From Telluria antibiotica (GTDB lineage: Bacteria > Pseudomonadota > Gammaproteobacteria > Burkholderiales > Burkholderiaceae_D), in NCBI RefSeq assembly GCF_011682055.1, contig NZ_JAAQOM010000020.1, positions 62,001-126,000 of the forward strand: a DNA stretch of 64,000 nt. The letters are read 5' to 3'. The notes beneath the pieces were generated by a model. It was not told the DNA's origin and did not search any database. It was given only the letters and a program-made list of their open reading frames with translations. A program made the translations under genes and the position numbers. This document shows, piece after piece, positions 54,763-63,928 of the stretch (its first letter is position 1; each line of letters begins with the position of its first letter).

Positions 54763-54794
54763 CGCGGGGGCGGCCAAGCTGCGCCGCCCCCGCG
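54763..54794 (-). other. Perfect 12-bp GC hairpin in receptor 4 leader
   Basis: CGCGGGGGCGGC (54763-54774) and GCCGCCCCCGCG (54783-54794) with an eight-base loop, 70-100 bases upstream of the receptor 4 ATG and within its likely untranslated leader. No T-run on the minus strand. Confidence 0.55.
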
Positions 54795-54881
54795 TGCACT
54801 GCCGTCGCCTGCAAAGGCTTTTGGCCTGGTGCGTTTAAACTACTGCGGACTGTCACACTAAATTGCCGTGTATTTTCGTTA

Positions 54882-54899
54882 TTCGTCCTGTAGGACGAA
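54882..54899. promoter_or_regulatory. Perfect inverted repeat, operator candidate
   Basis: TTCGTCCT-GT-AGGACGAA, eight-base arms. On the minus strand it lies just after a TTGAGA that could be the -35 of receptor 4, where a repressor would block polymerase. Confidence 0.5.
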
Positions 54900-54910
54900 C
54901 CCTCTCAATT

Positions 54911-54934
54911 AACGTTTCATAGATATCAAACGTT
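54911..54934. promoter_or_regulatory. Inverted repeat AACGTTT-N10-AAACGTT, operator candidate
   Basis: Seven-base arms separated by CATAGATATC. It is adjacent to the previous inverted repeat and upstream of receptor 4 in its direction of transcription. The binding protein is unknown. Confidence 0.45.
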
Positions 54935-55420
54935 ACTGACTAGACGATAAAACCATAGCAAAAGCAAAAGTGTCAATAAAACACAATTAGCGAAATGTGT
55001 AGAAACAACACATTCTGAGAACGATTCTGACAATGCCTGCCGCTGGTGCAATGCAGCACCAAAACGCTACTGATTTCCGTGGGATATGCACCATTACCGC
55101 CATCCCAAGGGAGTTGCACAGGGAAGGCGGATGGATGACCGGAAATCGTGTTTCGACGCACCGCAACACGATTTTTTTTGAACAAATACATATTGGATCG
55201 AATCCCCCGATCCGACGGCGCGAAGCCGGCACTGCGGCAGTTGTCGAGACAACCAACATCGGTTGCTCGGCTACAACACAACGGTTCGCCCGTGCCCGGT
55301 CGGCGGCCGCCGCCTTTCCTGCCGGCCGGGGTGGCCGATGCCTTATACTGGCGCCTGTCTCGACCTGCCGCCGCCGGCACGGCGCCGCCTGGTGCCGCCG
55401 CACGCGGCCTACCACTCATC

Positions 55421-57037
55421 ATGCTGCGAATTAACGAACTCAAACTGCCCCTGAACCATCCAGACCACGCCCTGCGCGACGCCATCGTCGGCCGGCTTGG
55501 TATCGCCGGCGACGACCTGATCGACTTCACGATCTACAAGCGCAGCTACGACGCGCGCAAGAAGAGCGCCATCGTCCTGATCTACGCGCTCGACGTCACC
55601 GTGCGCGACGAAGCGGCGGTGCTGGTCCGGCTGGGGCGCGATCCGCACGTGGTCCCCGCGCCCGACACGGGGTACAAGTTCGTCACGACCGCCCTGCCGG
55701 CGCCGGATGCGCCGCGTCCCGTCGTCGTGGGCATGGGGCCGTGCGGGCTGTTCGTCGCCCTGATCCTCGCGCAGATGGGCTTCAAGCCGCTCGTGCTGGA
55801 GCGCGGCAAGATCGTGCGCGAACGCACGGTCGACACGTTCGGCTTCTGGCGCAAGCGCAAGCTGAACACGGAATCGAACGTGCAATTCGGCGAAGGCGGC
55901 GCCGGCACCTTTTCCGACGGCAAGCTGTACAGCCAGGTGAAGGACCCGAAACACTATGGCCGCAAGGTCCTGAACGAGTTCGTGAAATCGGGCGCCCCCG
56001 AAGAAATCCTGTACGTCAGCAAGCCGCACATCGGCACGTTCCGCCTCGTCAAGATGGTCGAGCAGATGCGCGCCGAAATCCTCGCGCTGGGCGGCGAGAT
56101 CCGCTTCCAGACGCGCGTGGAAGACGTGCTGATCGAAGGCGAAGGCAATGCGCGTCAAGTCGTCGGCGTCAAACTGCACACGGGCGAAACGTTGCCCACG
56201 CGCCACCTCGTGATGGCGGTCGGCCACAGCGCGCGCGACACGTTCCAGATGCTGTACGACCGCGGTGTGTACGTCGAGGCGAAACCGTTCTCGATCGGCT
56301 TCCGCGTGGAGCACCCGCAGTCGCTGATCGACGTGTGCCGCTTCGGCCCGAATGCCGGCAACGAGATCCTCGGCGCGGCCGACTACAAGATCGTACACCA
56401 CGCCTCGAACGGCCGCAGTGTCTACAGCTTCTGCATGTGCCCGGGCGGCACTGTCGTCGCGGCGTCGTCCGAGGAGGGCCGCGTGGTCACGAACGGCATG
56501 AGCCAGTACTCGCGCGCGGAACGCAATGCCAACAGCGCGATCGTCGTCGGCATCACGCCGGCCGACTACCCGGGCCATCCGCTCGCGGGTATCGCGTTCC
56601 AGCGCGAACTGGAGTCGCGCGCGTTCGTCCTCGGCGGGAGCACCTACGATGCGCCGGGCCAGCTGATGGGCGATTTCGTGCGTGGCGTGCCGTCGAAGGA
56701 ATTCGGGTCCGTGGTCCCGTCGTTCAAGCCGGCCGTGCACCTGACCGACCTCGCCCCTTCCCTGCCCGACTACGCGATCGTCGCCATGCGCGAAGCGTTC
56801 GTCGCGTTCGACAAGCAGATCAAGGGTTATTACAAGGAAGACGCCGTGCTGACGGGCGTCGAGACGCGCACGTCGTCGCCGATCCGCATCAAGCGCCACG
56901 ACGACAGCCTGCAAAGCCTGAACACCCGGGGCCTGTACCCCGCGGGCGAAGGCGCCGGCTACGCGGGCGGCATCATGTCGGCCGCCATCGACGGCATCCG
57001 CGTCGCGGAGGCCGTCGCCCTCGCGATGGTCGGCTGA
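55421..57037 (+). CDS. FAD-dependent oxidoreductase (uncharacterised COG2509-type), 538 aa
   Basis: Residues 1-95 form an alpha/beta N-terminal domain with FTIYKRSYDARKKSAIVLIYALDV. The FAD Rossmann motif PVVVGMGPCGLFVALILAQMGFKPLVLERG is at about 100-130. ESNVQFGEGGAGTFSDGKLYSQVKD and the late FAD-contact GLYPAGEGAGYAGGIMSAAIDGIRVAEAVA define the uncharacterised dehydrogenase group. CxC (FCMCPGGTVVAASSEEG, about 335) is conserved in the family and may be redox-active. The ATG at 55421 removes a 91-codon extension without family resemblance. A precise reaction is not known to me. Confidence 0.9.
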   Translation: MLRINELKLPLNHPDHALRDAIVGRLGIAGDDLIDFTIYKRSYDARKKSAIVLIYALDVTVRDEAAVLVRLGRDPHVVPAPDTGYKFVTTALPAPDAPRPVVVGMGPCGLFVALILAQMGFKPLVLERGKIVRERTVDTFGFWRKRKLNTESNVQFGEGGAGTFSDGKLYSQVKDPKHYGRKVLNEFVKSGAPEEILYVSKPHIGTFRLVKMVEQMRAEILALGGEIRFQTRVEDVLIEGEGNARQVVGVKLHTGETLPTRHLVMAVGHSARDTFQMLYDRGVYVEAKPFSIGFRVEHPQSLIDVCRFGPNAGNEILGAADYKIVHHASNGRSVYSFCMCPGGTVVAASSEEGRVVTNGMSQYSRAERNANSAIVVGITPADYPGHPLAGIAFQRELESRAFVLGGSTYDAPGQLMGDFVRGVPSKEFGSVVPSFKPAVHLTDLAPSLPDYAIVAMREAFVAFDKQIKGYYKEDAVLTGVETRTSSPIRIKRHDDSLQSLNTRGLYPAGEGAGYAGGIMSAAIDGIRVAEAVALAMVG

Positions 57038-57061
57038 CGCCTGGCACACAGCCAACGAAAA

Positions 57062-58130
57062 GGCTGTGTTCGCGTTAGTCGGTGACTCGCCCGTTTAGCC
57101 GGGCTGAACGGCGGCGCACAGCAGATGCGCAGGCATCGTCAGGCGTCGCGCATCGAGCACGCGTTGCCAGCCCGAGTAATTGATCAGGTAGCGGCTCGCG
57201 ACGCCGCGAAACCGTACCAGCCAGCCTTTGAAGCGGCTGTGCCAGGCGTTGACGTTCTGGATATGGATCGCGCCGCGCGCGTGAACGCCCGACTCTGCGT
57301 TCACGGCCTCGTGGGTGATGCCGGCTTGCTTCGCGAAGTGACGGTACGAGAGCGCCGAATCGCTGATCAAGAGGACGTCGGCCGGCAGCACGGGTTTGAG
57401 GCACTTTTCCAATTGCGCCACCGTCACCTGTCCACGGCCAGTGTGAAAGTCGAGTGTCTGCCCGGTGCGGTCGCGTGCGACGAGAAGGCAGTCGAGTTCA
57501 CCGCTGATGCCGCGCTTTGTCGCCACGCCGCCGCGCTTCCTCGGCTTGCGCGTCATGTTGCGCGATCCCTTCTGCGATTCCAGGCGATACGTCTCGTCCG
57601 CCTCGACAATCGCCGAGAGGATCACCGGCCGATCGCGCATGGCACCGGTCACGAAGCGATGGCGCCAGCGAAAACTCGTCGTCCGGTGCACACCGACGAC
57701 GCGCGCCGCCTCGCGCACGGTGCGCGATTCGAGCACGCATTGCAAGTACGCCAGCCAATGTTCTTTCTTCCTTAATCTCGCGAGTGGCGTACCCGTCAGC
57801 GCGTTATAGCTACGCCCGCAGCCGAGGCAGCGGAAGCGTTGCAGGCCGCTCGCCAGGCCGCAGCGGTGGGCGCGAGGACAACCGCAGCGCGGGCACGGTC
57901 GTCCTCGCGCGGCCTGCTCGATCAGGGCGATGCACTCGGCCGGATGCGCGATGCCCGCTATCCATTCCCGCAGCCGGGCCAAGTCGCCGGGGGAAAACTG
58001 CGCCGCCGTCAGCAGGGCGAACACATCGTCGAATGGCACAGCGCGCATCGTCACTCCTCATGAGTTGACTCGACGATGTGTATGACCGCTGCAACCGGGT
58101 TCAGTTCACATAACTACCGCGAACACAGCC
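57062..58130. mobile_element. IS1595-family insertion sequence, 1069 bp, apparently intact
   Basis: Terminal inverted repeats GGCTGTGTTCGCGTTAGT (57062-57079) and, on the other strand, GGCTGTGTTCGCGGTAGT (58130-58113), 17 of 18 identical. An eight-base target duplication AACGAAAA flanks it (57054-57061 and 58131-58138); eight bases is usual for IS1595. One transposase gene fills the element. The target lies at the U-tract of the receptor 5 terminator. The left flank ACACAGCC before the duplication also equals the last eight bases of the element. Confidence 0.92.
57095..58048 (-). CDS. IS1595-family transposase with zinc ribbon (ISXO2-like), 317 aa
   Basis: The N-terminal zinc ribbon has paired cysteines PCPRCGCPRAHRCG and FRCLGCGRSYN (C52, C55, C74, C77). 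A helix-turn-helix VREAARVVGVHRTTSFRWRHRF follows. The DDE-type catalytic core shows AIVEADETYRLESQKGSRN (first acidic pair), LLISDSALSYRHFAKQAGI (second Asp), and HIQNVNAWHSRFKGWLVRFRGVASRYLINYSGW, the ISXO2 signature. GAGGAG lies five bases before the ATG at 58048; an in-frame GTG at 58054 overlaps that site and was not chosen. No frameshift or internal stop is present, so it is probably active or recently so. Confidence 0.93.
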   Translation of the reverse strand: MRAVPFDDVFALLTAAQFSPGDLARLREWIAGIAHPAECIALIEQAARGRPCPRCGCPRAHRCGLASGLQRFRCLGCGRSYNALTGTPLARLRKKEHWLAYLQCVLESRTVREAARVVGVHRTTSFRWRHRFVTGAMRDRPVILSAIVEADETYRLESQKGSRNMTRKPRKRGGVATKRGISGELDCLLVARDRTGQTLDFHTGRGQVTVAQLEKCLKPVLPADVLLISDSALSYRHFAKQAGITHEAVNAESGVHARGAIHIQNVNAWHSRFKGWLVRFRGVASRYLINYSGWQRVLDARRLTMPAHLLCAAVQPG

Positions 58131-58133
58131 AAC

Positions 58134-58174
58134 GAAAAAAGGGCCGGGCCCCGTGGATACGGAACCCGGCCCTT
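58134..58174 (-). terminator. TonB receptor 5 terminator
   Basis: Minus-strand AAGGGCCGGG/CCCGGCCCTT arms followed by six T residues, about 60 bases after the receptor 5 stop. The IS target duplication overlaps the T-tract. Confidence 0.85.
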
Positions 58175-58235
58175 CGCATTGGCGCGAGCGGCTGACGACT
58201 CATGGTCCGCGCTCGCGTAATGCCTGGCTCGGAGC

Positions 58236-61013
58236 TTAGAACTTGTAGTTCGCGCTCACGTAAGCGGTCTGGCCGTGCGGGTCGTACCAGCTCGGATCGT
58301 AGCCCGTCTGGAAGTACGAACCGCCCGTGATGACGTCCGTCGGCTTGCGGTTGAACAAGTTCTTCACACCGGCCGTCAAGGTCAGGTTGCGGAAGCCGGC
58401 GTAGCTGGCCTGTGCATCCCACGTCGAGAACGCGCCCACGCGCTGGGCGGTGAACGGTCCTTCCGACGGCGTGTCGAAGCGCACGTTGTCGTAATAGCCC
58501 GACTGGAAGTTGTTCGTCAGCGACGCGCCCCACTTCTGGAATTTCCAGTCCAGCGTGAGCTGGTCGCGCCAGCGCATGACGACACCCGCGCCCGAGTTCG
58601 ACACGGCGTTCAGCAGGTTGCCGCCCGCGTCGACGGTGCGTGCCACGCTCTGCTGCACGGTGCCGTCCGGCAGCGTGAGGTCGTACTTCGTCGTGTAGGT
58701 GCCGTTCAGGCGCAGGTTGAAGTTGCCGTAGGTCGGGCTCTTCAGGATGGCCCAGCGCGCATCGACGTCGATGCCGGCCGTCTTCACGCCACCGGCGTTG
58801 ATGTTGGTGCCGACGATCGAGGTGATGTTGTTCAGCGAATCACGCGCGACGAGGCCCGTGTACTGCGGATTGCCGGCCGCGGCCTGGCCGACGACGAACG
58901 CCGGTGCCAGCGACGTCACGAGGTTGTTGACGTTGATCTTCCAGTAGTCGACGGCGATCGACAGGCCCTTGACCGGATCGACGACGACGCCAAACGCCGC
59001 CTGCTCCGACTTCTCCGGCTTCAGGTTCGGGTTACCGCCGTACATCACGTTGAACTGGCCGGCCTGCTTGGTGACCGGGTCGGTGAACGTGCCGCTGGTG
59101 CCCAGCGTCTGCTGCGTGTACAGCTCGGGCAGCGACGGCTCGCGGAAGCCCTTGCCGTACGACGCGCGCAGCAGCAGTTGCGAGAACGGCTGGTAGCGGA
59201 AGCTGACCTTCGGATTCGTCGCGGTCGCGTTCGGATAACGGTCCGTGCGGACAGCCACGTCGGCTTCCAGGTGCTTGATGATCGGGATGATCGTTTCGGC
59301 GAACACGGCCGACGAATTGCGCGATGCCGACAGCGGCAGCACGGCGGAGCCGTAGCCGGACACGTCGCCGCTCTGGTACGCGGTGCTCGGGTTGACGGAC
59401 AGGTTCTCGTCGGCCAGCGACGCGCCCACGGCGAAGCTCACGGCGCCGGCCGGCAGCTGGAACAGCTCACCCGACACGCGCGCGTTCAGCGCGTCGTTGC
59501 GCAGCACGGCGTTGATGATCGGGCCAACGTAGTTCGTGGCGCGGATCTTCGCTGCCAGCGCCGGGTCCTGGTATTGCGTGAACGGGTTGAAGGTGTTGTT
59601 GTTGCTCAGCAGGTTGATCAACGCGACCTGGTTCTGGTAGCCGCTCAGCGTGCGTTCCGTCACGTCGCTCGAGTTGTGCGTGTAGGCGACGTCGTAGTCG
59701 TAGCCCTTGACGTTGCCGCGGAAACCGAGCACCAGGTGCGAGCTGGTCGCGGTGTCTTCCGCCTTGCGTTCGCCGCCGTCGAAGGCGCGGTAGCTGACGC
59801 TGACCGGCTGGCCGGCGACGTCCGGTGCGTTCGCGGCGAGCCATGCGGACGGATAGTACGGGCTGTTCGGCGCGATGACGATCGACGGGTACACGTTCTG
59901 CTGCGCGAACGCCGGGTCGGTCGACAGGAAGGCGTTGCTGTACGGCGAAGGCTGCGCCTGCTGCAACGTCACGTTACGCGACACGAAGCCTTCGGTGAAG
60001 AATTCGGCGTTGTCGTTCAGCTTGAAGCGGAAGCTGCCGCCCACGTTGGCGCGCTTCACTTGCGGCACGAGGTTCACGTACGGCGAGCTGTTGAACCGGC
60101 AGGTGCCGAAATTCGCGTCGTAGCCGCTGCCGTTGTTGGCGCAGTTGTTCGGCGACAGAGGATTGCCCAGGCCCGAACCGGTCGAGGTCAGCGTGTTCGG
60201 GACGACGCCGCTCGCGTTCGGGGTGGTGGTCGGCAGGAACGTGGTCAGGTTGCCGCTCGGCGTCGCGCTGGAATCGCGGAAGCCGTCGTCGCGCCAGGCG
60301 TTCTGCGCATAGCTGCGCTGGCGGCCGAAGATGGCGTCGTCCTTGCTGACGTCGGCCGACACCGTGAAGTTGTAGCGGTCGGCGTCGAAATCGCCCCAGC
60401 CCGCGAGGATGCTGGCCTTCTTGGTCTGGCCGCCGCCGTAGCGGCTGACGCTGGCGTAGCCGTTCAGCTCCACGCCCTGGTAGTTGTTGCGGGTGATGAA
60501 GTTGATGACGCCGCCGATGGCGTCGGAACCGTACACGCCCGATGCGCCGTCCTTCAGCACTTCGACGTGGTCGATCGAGGCGAGCGGGATCGAGTTGACG
60601 TCGACCGCGGTGCCGTCCGTCGCGTAGTTCCCGAGACGGCGGCCGTTGACCAGCACCAGCGTCTTGCTGGCGCCGAGGCCGCGTAGGCTGGCCGTCGATT
60701 CACCGTAGGTCGACAGGCCCGCGCCTTCGGCCTGGTTCGTCGCGCCAACCATCGAGTTCGCGGTCAGCGTCGTGAGCAGTTCGGCGGTATTGGTCGCGCC
60801 GCTGCGCTTGATGTCGTCGCGGGTCACCATCTGGACCGGCAGCGAGCCCTCGACGTCGGCACGCTTGATCGACGAACCCGTCACTTCCACGCGGGCGATC
60901 GGCTGTTGCGCGTCCTGCGCCAGCGCGGCCTGCGCCAAGAGGGTCGAGCCCGCCACGAGGCCGCCCGCGAACATCACGCGGACGGAACGCGAAATAACTG
61001 TTTCCTTGAGCAT
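58236..61013 (-). CDS. TonB-dependent receptor 5, 925 aa
   Basis: Outer-membrane receptor with signal sequence MLKETVISRSVRVMFAGGLV up to ALA-Q, GGAAG five bases before the ATG. The plug includes RVEVTGSSIKRADVEGSLPV, ESTASLRGLGASKTLVLVNGRRLGNYATDGTAVDVNSIP and VLKDGASGVYGSDAIGGVINFITR. The N-terminal signal (SRSVRVMFAGG) resembles receptor 2 (SRSIRRLFAGG), suggesting shared ancestry. The barrel ends YVSANYKF with aromatic F, and the penultimate strands read GVKNLFNRKPTDVITGGSYFQTGYDPSW. The Cys-pair NNCANNGSGYDANFGTCRF is in the first third of the barrel. The substrate is unknown. Confidence 0.93.
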   Translation of the reverse strand: MLKETVISRSVRVMFAGGLVAGSTLLAQAALAQDAQQPIARVEVTGSSIKRADVEGSLPVQMVTRDDIKRSGATNTAELLTTLTANSMVGATNQAEGAGLSTYGESTASLRGLGASKTLVLVNGRRLGNYATDGTAVDVNSIPLASIDHVEVLKDGASGVYGSDAIGGVINFITRNNYQGVELNGYASVSRYGGGQTKKASILAGWGDFDADRYNFTVSADVSKDDAIFGRQRSYAQNAWRDDGFRDSSATPSGNLTTFLPTTTPNASGVVPNTLTSTGSGLGNPLSPNNCANNGSGYDANFGTCRFNSSPYVNLVPQVKRANVGGSFRFKLNDNAEFFTEGFVSRNVTLQQAQPSPYSNAFLSTDPAFAQQNVYPSIVIAPNSPYYPSAWLAANAPDVAGQPVSVSYRAFDGGERKAEDTATSSHLVLGFRGNVKGYDYDVAYTHNSSDVTERTLSGYQNQVALINLLSNNNTFNPFTQYQDPALAAKIRATNYVGPIINAVLRNDALNARVSGELFQLPAGAVSFAVGASLADENLSVNPSTAYQSGDVSGYGSAVLPLSASRNSSAVFAETIIPIIKHLEADVAVRTDRYPNATATNPKVSFRYQPFSQLLLRASYGKGFREPSLPELYTQQTLGTSGTFTDPVTKQAGQFNVMYGGNPNLKPEKSEQAAFGVVVDPVKGLSIAVDYWKINVNNLVTSLAPAFVVGQAAAGNPQYTGLVARDSLNNITSIVGTNINAGGVKTAGIDVDARWAILKSPTYGNFNLRLNGTYTTKYDLTLPDGTVQQSVARTVDAGGNLLNAVSNSGAGVVMRWRDQLTLDWKFQKWGASLTNNFQSGYYDNVRFDTPSEGPFTAQRVGAFSTWDAQASYAGFRNLTLTAGVKNLFNRKPTDVITGGSYFQTGYDPSWYDPHGQTAYVSANYKF

Positions 61014-61050
61014 TGAACTTCCAAATGTAAATTAATGAGGTCTATCGAGC

Positions 61051-61072
61051 GGCCGGCGATTCGACGCCGGCC
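61051..61072 (-). other. Hairpin in receptor 5 leader
   Basis: GGCCGGCG-ATTCGA-CGCCGGCC, a perfect eight-pair stem between the promoter candidate at 61102-61107 and the receptor 5 ATG. Confidence 0.55.
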
Positions 61073-61101
61073 CAGAACAGACCACGAATAATGATCGTCG
61101 T

Positions 61102-61107
61102 ATTATA
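61102..61107 (-). promoter_or_regulatory. -10 box candidate for TonB receptor 5
   Basis: The minus strand reads a perfect TATAAT about 90 bases upstream of the ATG; no good -35 is found at the expected distance, so an activator or a different start may be used. Confidence 0.35.
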
Positions 61108-61240
61108 CCTCGGTCAATATTTACGCAGGTAATTACGTCGATATACAACATTACATTTAGAAACAAATGTTCACTTGGCATAGAGTATTCGGCCCGATCA
61201 AAAGCCGGATTCACGACCAATTGTCACATTTTTGGGGAAA

Positions 61241-62209
61241 CTAGAGCCAGCCGGCCCTCTTGAACTTGCGGTACATGTAGTAGCCCACCGCGACCATGAT
61301 GGCGAGCGCCGTCGGGTAGCTCCACTTCCACTCCAGTTCCGGCATGTACTTGAAATTCATGCCCCACACGCCGGCGAACGCCGTGAACACGGCGAAGATC
61401 GCGGCCCAGGCGGCCAGGCGCTTGTTCACTTCGCTCTCGTCGATCGAGACCATCGACAGGTTCACCTGGATCGCCGTGCTGATCGTGTCGCGGATCGCGT
61501 CCATGCGGCCGCCGATGCGGATCAGGTGGTCGTGAACGTCGCGGAAATAATCCTCGGTGCCCTCCACCAGCCGCGGCACGCGCCCGCCGTGCAGCCGGCC
61601 GATGGCTTCCAGCAGCGGGAACACGGCGTGGCGCAGCACGAGGCCCCGGCGCTTCAACTGGTACAGCCGCTCGACGTTCTCGCGCTGGGCGCCGTGCGTG
61701 AAGATGCGGTCCTCGACGGTCTCGAGTTCAGATTCGAGCATGTCGACGATGGGGAAGTAGCGGTCGACGACGGCGTCCATCAGCGCATACATGACGAACG
61801 CGGAGCCCATCTTGAGCAGGTGCGGCTCGCGCTCGGCACGCGCGCGCACGCCGAGGAACCCCTTGGCGGAATCGCGCCGCACGGACAGCACGTAGTTTTT
61901 GCCGGCGAAGATCGCCAGCTCGCCGGTGACGAGGTGGTCGCCATCGACGATGTCGACCGTGTGCACGACCGTGAACAGGCAGTCGCCGTATTCCTCGATC
62001 TTGGGACGCTGGTGGCCGCGCGCGGCGTCCTCGACGGCGAGTTCGTGGAGGTTGAACTCTTCCTTCATCTGCGCCATCTCGGCGTCGGTGGCGTCGCGCA
62101 GCGCAACCCAGACGAAGCAGCCGGGTTTGTCCAGGTAGTCGCTGATGGCCTCGACGGAGATGTCGGACAGCTTCTTGCCTTCCTGGTAGGCGACACAGTT
62201 GATCAGCAT
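61241..62209 (-). CDS. corA: CorA-type magnesium/cobalt transporter, 322 aa
   Basis: Forms a homopentameric inner-membrane Mg2+ channel. A large cytoplasmic N-terminal domain with long helices (about 1-255) precedes two transmembrane helices (about 258-278 and 294-312). The selectivity GMN motif is intact between them (VWGMNFKYMPELEWKW), and the basic C-terminus is YRKFKRAGWL. Residues KRRGLVLRHAVFPLLEAIGRL and EDYFRDVHDHLIRIGGRMDAIRDTI are the family long-helix segments. The start at MLINCVAYQEGKKL is used since the preceding 31 codons overlap a REP pair. Confidence 0.92.
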   Translation of the reverse strand: MLINCVAYQEGKKLSDISVEAISDYLDKPGCFVWVALRDATDAEMAQMKEEFNLHELAVEDAARGHQRPKIEEYGDCLFTVVHTVDIVDGDHLVTGELAIFAGKNYVLSVRRDSAKGFLGVRARAEREPHLLKMGSAFVMYALMDAVVDRYFPIVDMLESELETVEDRIFTHGAQRENVERLYQLKRRGLVLRHAVFPLLEAIGRLHGGRVPRLVEGTEDYFRDVHDHLIRIGGRMDAIRDTISTAIQVNLSMVSIDESEVNKRLAAWAAIFAVFTAFAGVWGMNFKYMPELEWKWSYPTALAIMVAVGYYMYRKFKRAGWL

Positions 62210-62283
62210 GTCATCGGATGTTGTTGCAAAGATGACAGAGCTTACACCATCGGCGTGATACCCACGGGTATGCGTACATCCGC

Positions 62284-62378
62284 GTGGGCTCGGGGAGCCC
62301 ACCCTACAGCGTGATGCAGACGGTATGCGTATATTCCACGCACCGCATCATGTAGGGTGGGCACCCTGTGCCCACGCG
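62284..62378. repeat. REP-like inverted pair (CTAC...GTAG) 4
   Basis: GTGGGCTCGGGGAGCCCAC + CCTAC (62284-62307), a 44-base spacer, then GTAG + GGTGGGCACCCTGTGCCCAC (62352-62375). It lies between corA and ntrC. Confidence 0.75.
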
Positions 62379-62395
62379 TTCAACCGGCGCGTGCG

Positions 62396-63928
62396 TTATT
62401 CGTCTTTCGCCCCGTCGATACCGAGCTCGGCAATCTTGCGCGTGATCGTATTGCGCCCGATCCCGAGCCGGATCGCCGCATCGTTCTTGCGCCCGTGCGT
62501 GTGCTTCAGCGCCGTGCGGATCAGCGCCGATTCGAACTGGCGGCCCAGCACGTCCATCACCTCGACCTGCCCTTCCGACAGCATGCGCGCGGCCTGCAGT
62601 TCCAGCAGGCCGATCCAGCCGTCGGTCCCGTTCGCCAGCGCACCGTTGCCCGCGCCATTGCCGGCGCCGTCCAGGCCATGCAGCGCACCGATGCCGGGCG
62701 CCGTCGACGCATACGAACCGCCGACGCCCGTGCTGATGCCCACGGCCAGGCTGTTCGCGCCCGTCGGCGCCGGCTGGGCCTGGGTCAGGTCGCGCGGCAG
62801 GTCCTTCACCTCGACCGTCTGGCCCGGCGCCATCACGGTGATCCAGTTGCACAGGTTTTCCAGCTGGCGGACGTTGCCCGGCAGTTCCAGGCCGGTGAGG
62901 AAGCGCAGCGCGTCCTCGCTCATGCGCTTGGTCTCGACGCCCAATTGGCGTGCACTCTGCACCAAGAAGTGGCGCACCAGAATGGGGATGTCTTCGCGCC
63001 GCTCGCGCAACGAGGGCAGGCGCAGGCGGATCACGTTCAGGCGGTGGTACAAGTCTTCGCGGAACAGGCCGTCGCGCACGCGCTGCTCCAGGTTCTGGTG
63101 GGTGGCCGCGATCACGCGCACATTGGCCTTCACGGGCTGGTGGCCGCCCACGCGGTAGAAATGGCCGTCGGACAGCACGCGCAGCAGGCGCGTCTGCAGG
63201 TCGAACGGCATGTCGCCGATCTCGTCCAGGAACAGGGTGCCGTTCTCGGCCTGCTCGAAGCGCCCGCGCCGCATCGCCTGCGCGCCCGTGAAGGCGCCGC
63301 GTTCGTGGCCGAACAGTTCGGATTCCAGCAAGTCCTTCGGGATCGCGGCCGTGTTCAGCGCGATGAACGGCTGCTGCGCGCGCGGGCTGTGCTTGTGCAG
63401 CGCGCGCGCGACGAGTTCCTTGCCGGTGCCCGATTCGCCCGTGATCAGGACGGTCACGTTCGATTGCGACAGGCGGCCGATGGCGCGGAAGACTTCCTGC
63501 ATGGCGGGCGCCTGGCCGAGGATCTCGGGCGTTTCCGACGGCGCGATGTCGACGCTCGCGTCGCGCAGGCTTTCCTCGAGGGCGCGGCGGATCAGGGCGA
63601 CGGCCTTGTCGATGTCGAACGGCTTGGCCAGGTATTCGAAGGCGCCGCCCTGGAACGAGGCGACGGCGGAGTCGAGGTCGGAAAACGCGGTGATGACGAT
63701 GACCGGCAGGCCGGGATGGCGCTCCTTGACGGCGGCCAGCAGGTCCAGGCCCGATTCACCCGGCATGCGGATGTCCGACACCAGCACTTGCGGCGTATCC
63801 GTCTCGAAAGCGACCAGCGCTTCGCGTCCGCTGGCAAAACTCCGGGTGGCGAGGTTCTCGCGCGCCAGGGCCTTTTCCAGCACCCAGCGGATCGATGCGT
63901 CGTCGTCGACAATCCAGATTGGTTTCAT
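62396..63928 (-). CDS. ntrC: Nitrogen regulation response regulator NtrC, 510 aa
   Basis: A sigma-54 enhancer-binding activator of nitrogen-assimilation genes. The receiver domain (1-120) has phospho-acceptor D52 in VLVSDIRMPGESG. The AAA+ domain (about 135-375) has Walker A GESGTGKE at 164-171 and the sigma-54 contact loop GAFTGA at 211-216, then GTLFLDEIGDMP. The C-terminal Fis-type HTH is ALIRTALKHTHGRKNDAAIRLGIGRNTITRKI. The linker (about 395-460) is unusually long and rich in Gly/Ala/Asn. ntrB is expected just upstream on the minus strand, but only 72 bases remain in the window and no frame there can be assigned safely. Confidence 0.95.
   Translation of the reverse strand: MKPIWIVDDDASIRWVLEKALARENLATRSFASGREALVAFETDTPQVLVSDIRMPGESGLDLLAAVKERHPGLPVIVITAFSDLDSAVASFQGGAFEYLAKPFDIDKAVALIRRALEESLRDASVDIAPSETPEILGQAPAMQEVFRAIGRLSQSNVTVLITGESGTGKELVARALHKHSPRAQQPFIALNTAAIPKDLLESELFGHERGAFTGAQAMRRGRFEQAENGTLFLDEIGDMPFDLQTRLLRVLSDGHFYRVGGHQPVKANVRVIAATHQNLEQRVRDGLFREDLYHRLNVIRLRLPSLRERREDIPILVRHFLVQSARQLGVETKRMSEDALRFLTGLELPGNVRQLENLCNWITVMAPGQTVEVKDLPRDLTQAQPAPTGANSLAVGISTGVGGSYASTAPGIGALHGLDGAGNGAGNGALANGTDGWIGLLELQAARMLSEGQVEVMDVLGRQFESALIRTALKHTHGRKNDAAIRLGIGRNTITRKIAELGIDGAKDE

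Larger units (their letters stand above)
54694..55420. other. Intergenic region TonB receptor 4 / FAD oxidoreductase
   Basis: A divergent 727-base region. The left half holds, in receptor-transcript order, two inverted repeats (54911-54934, 54882-54899) and a leader hairpin (54763-54794). The right half (54960-55420) precedes the FAD oxidoreductase; I see no gene or clear promoter there. Confidence 0.55.
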
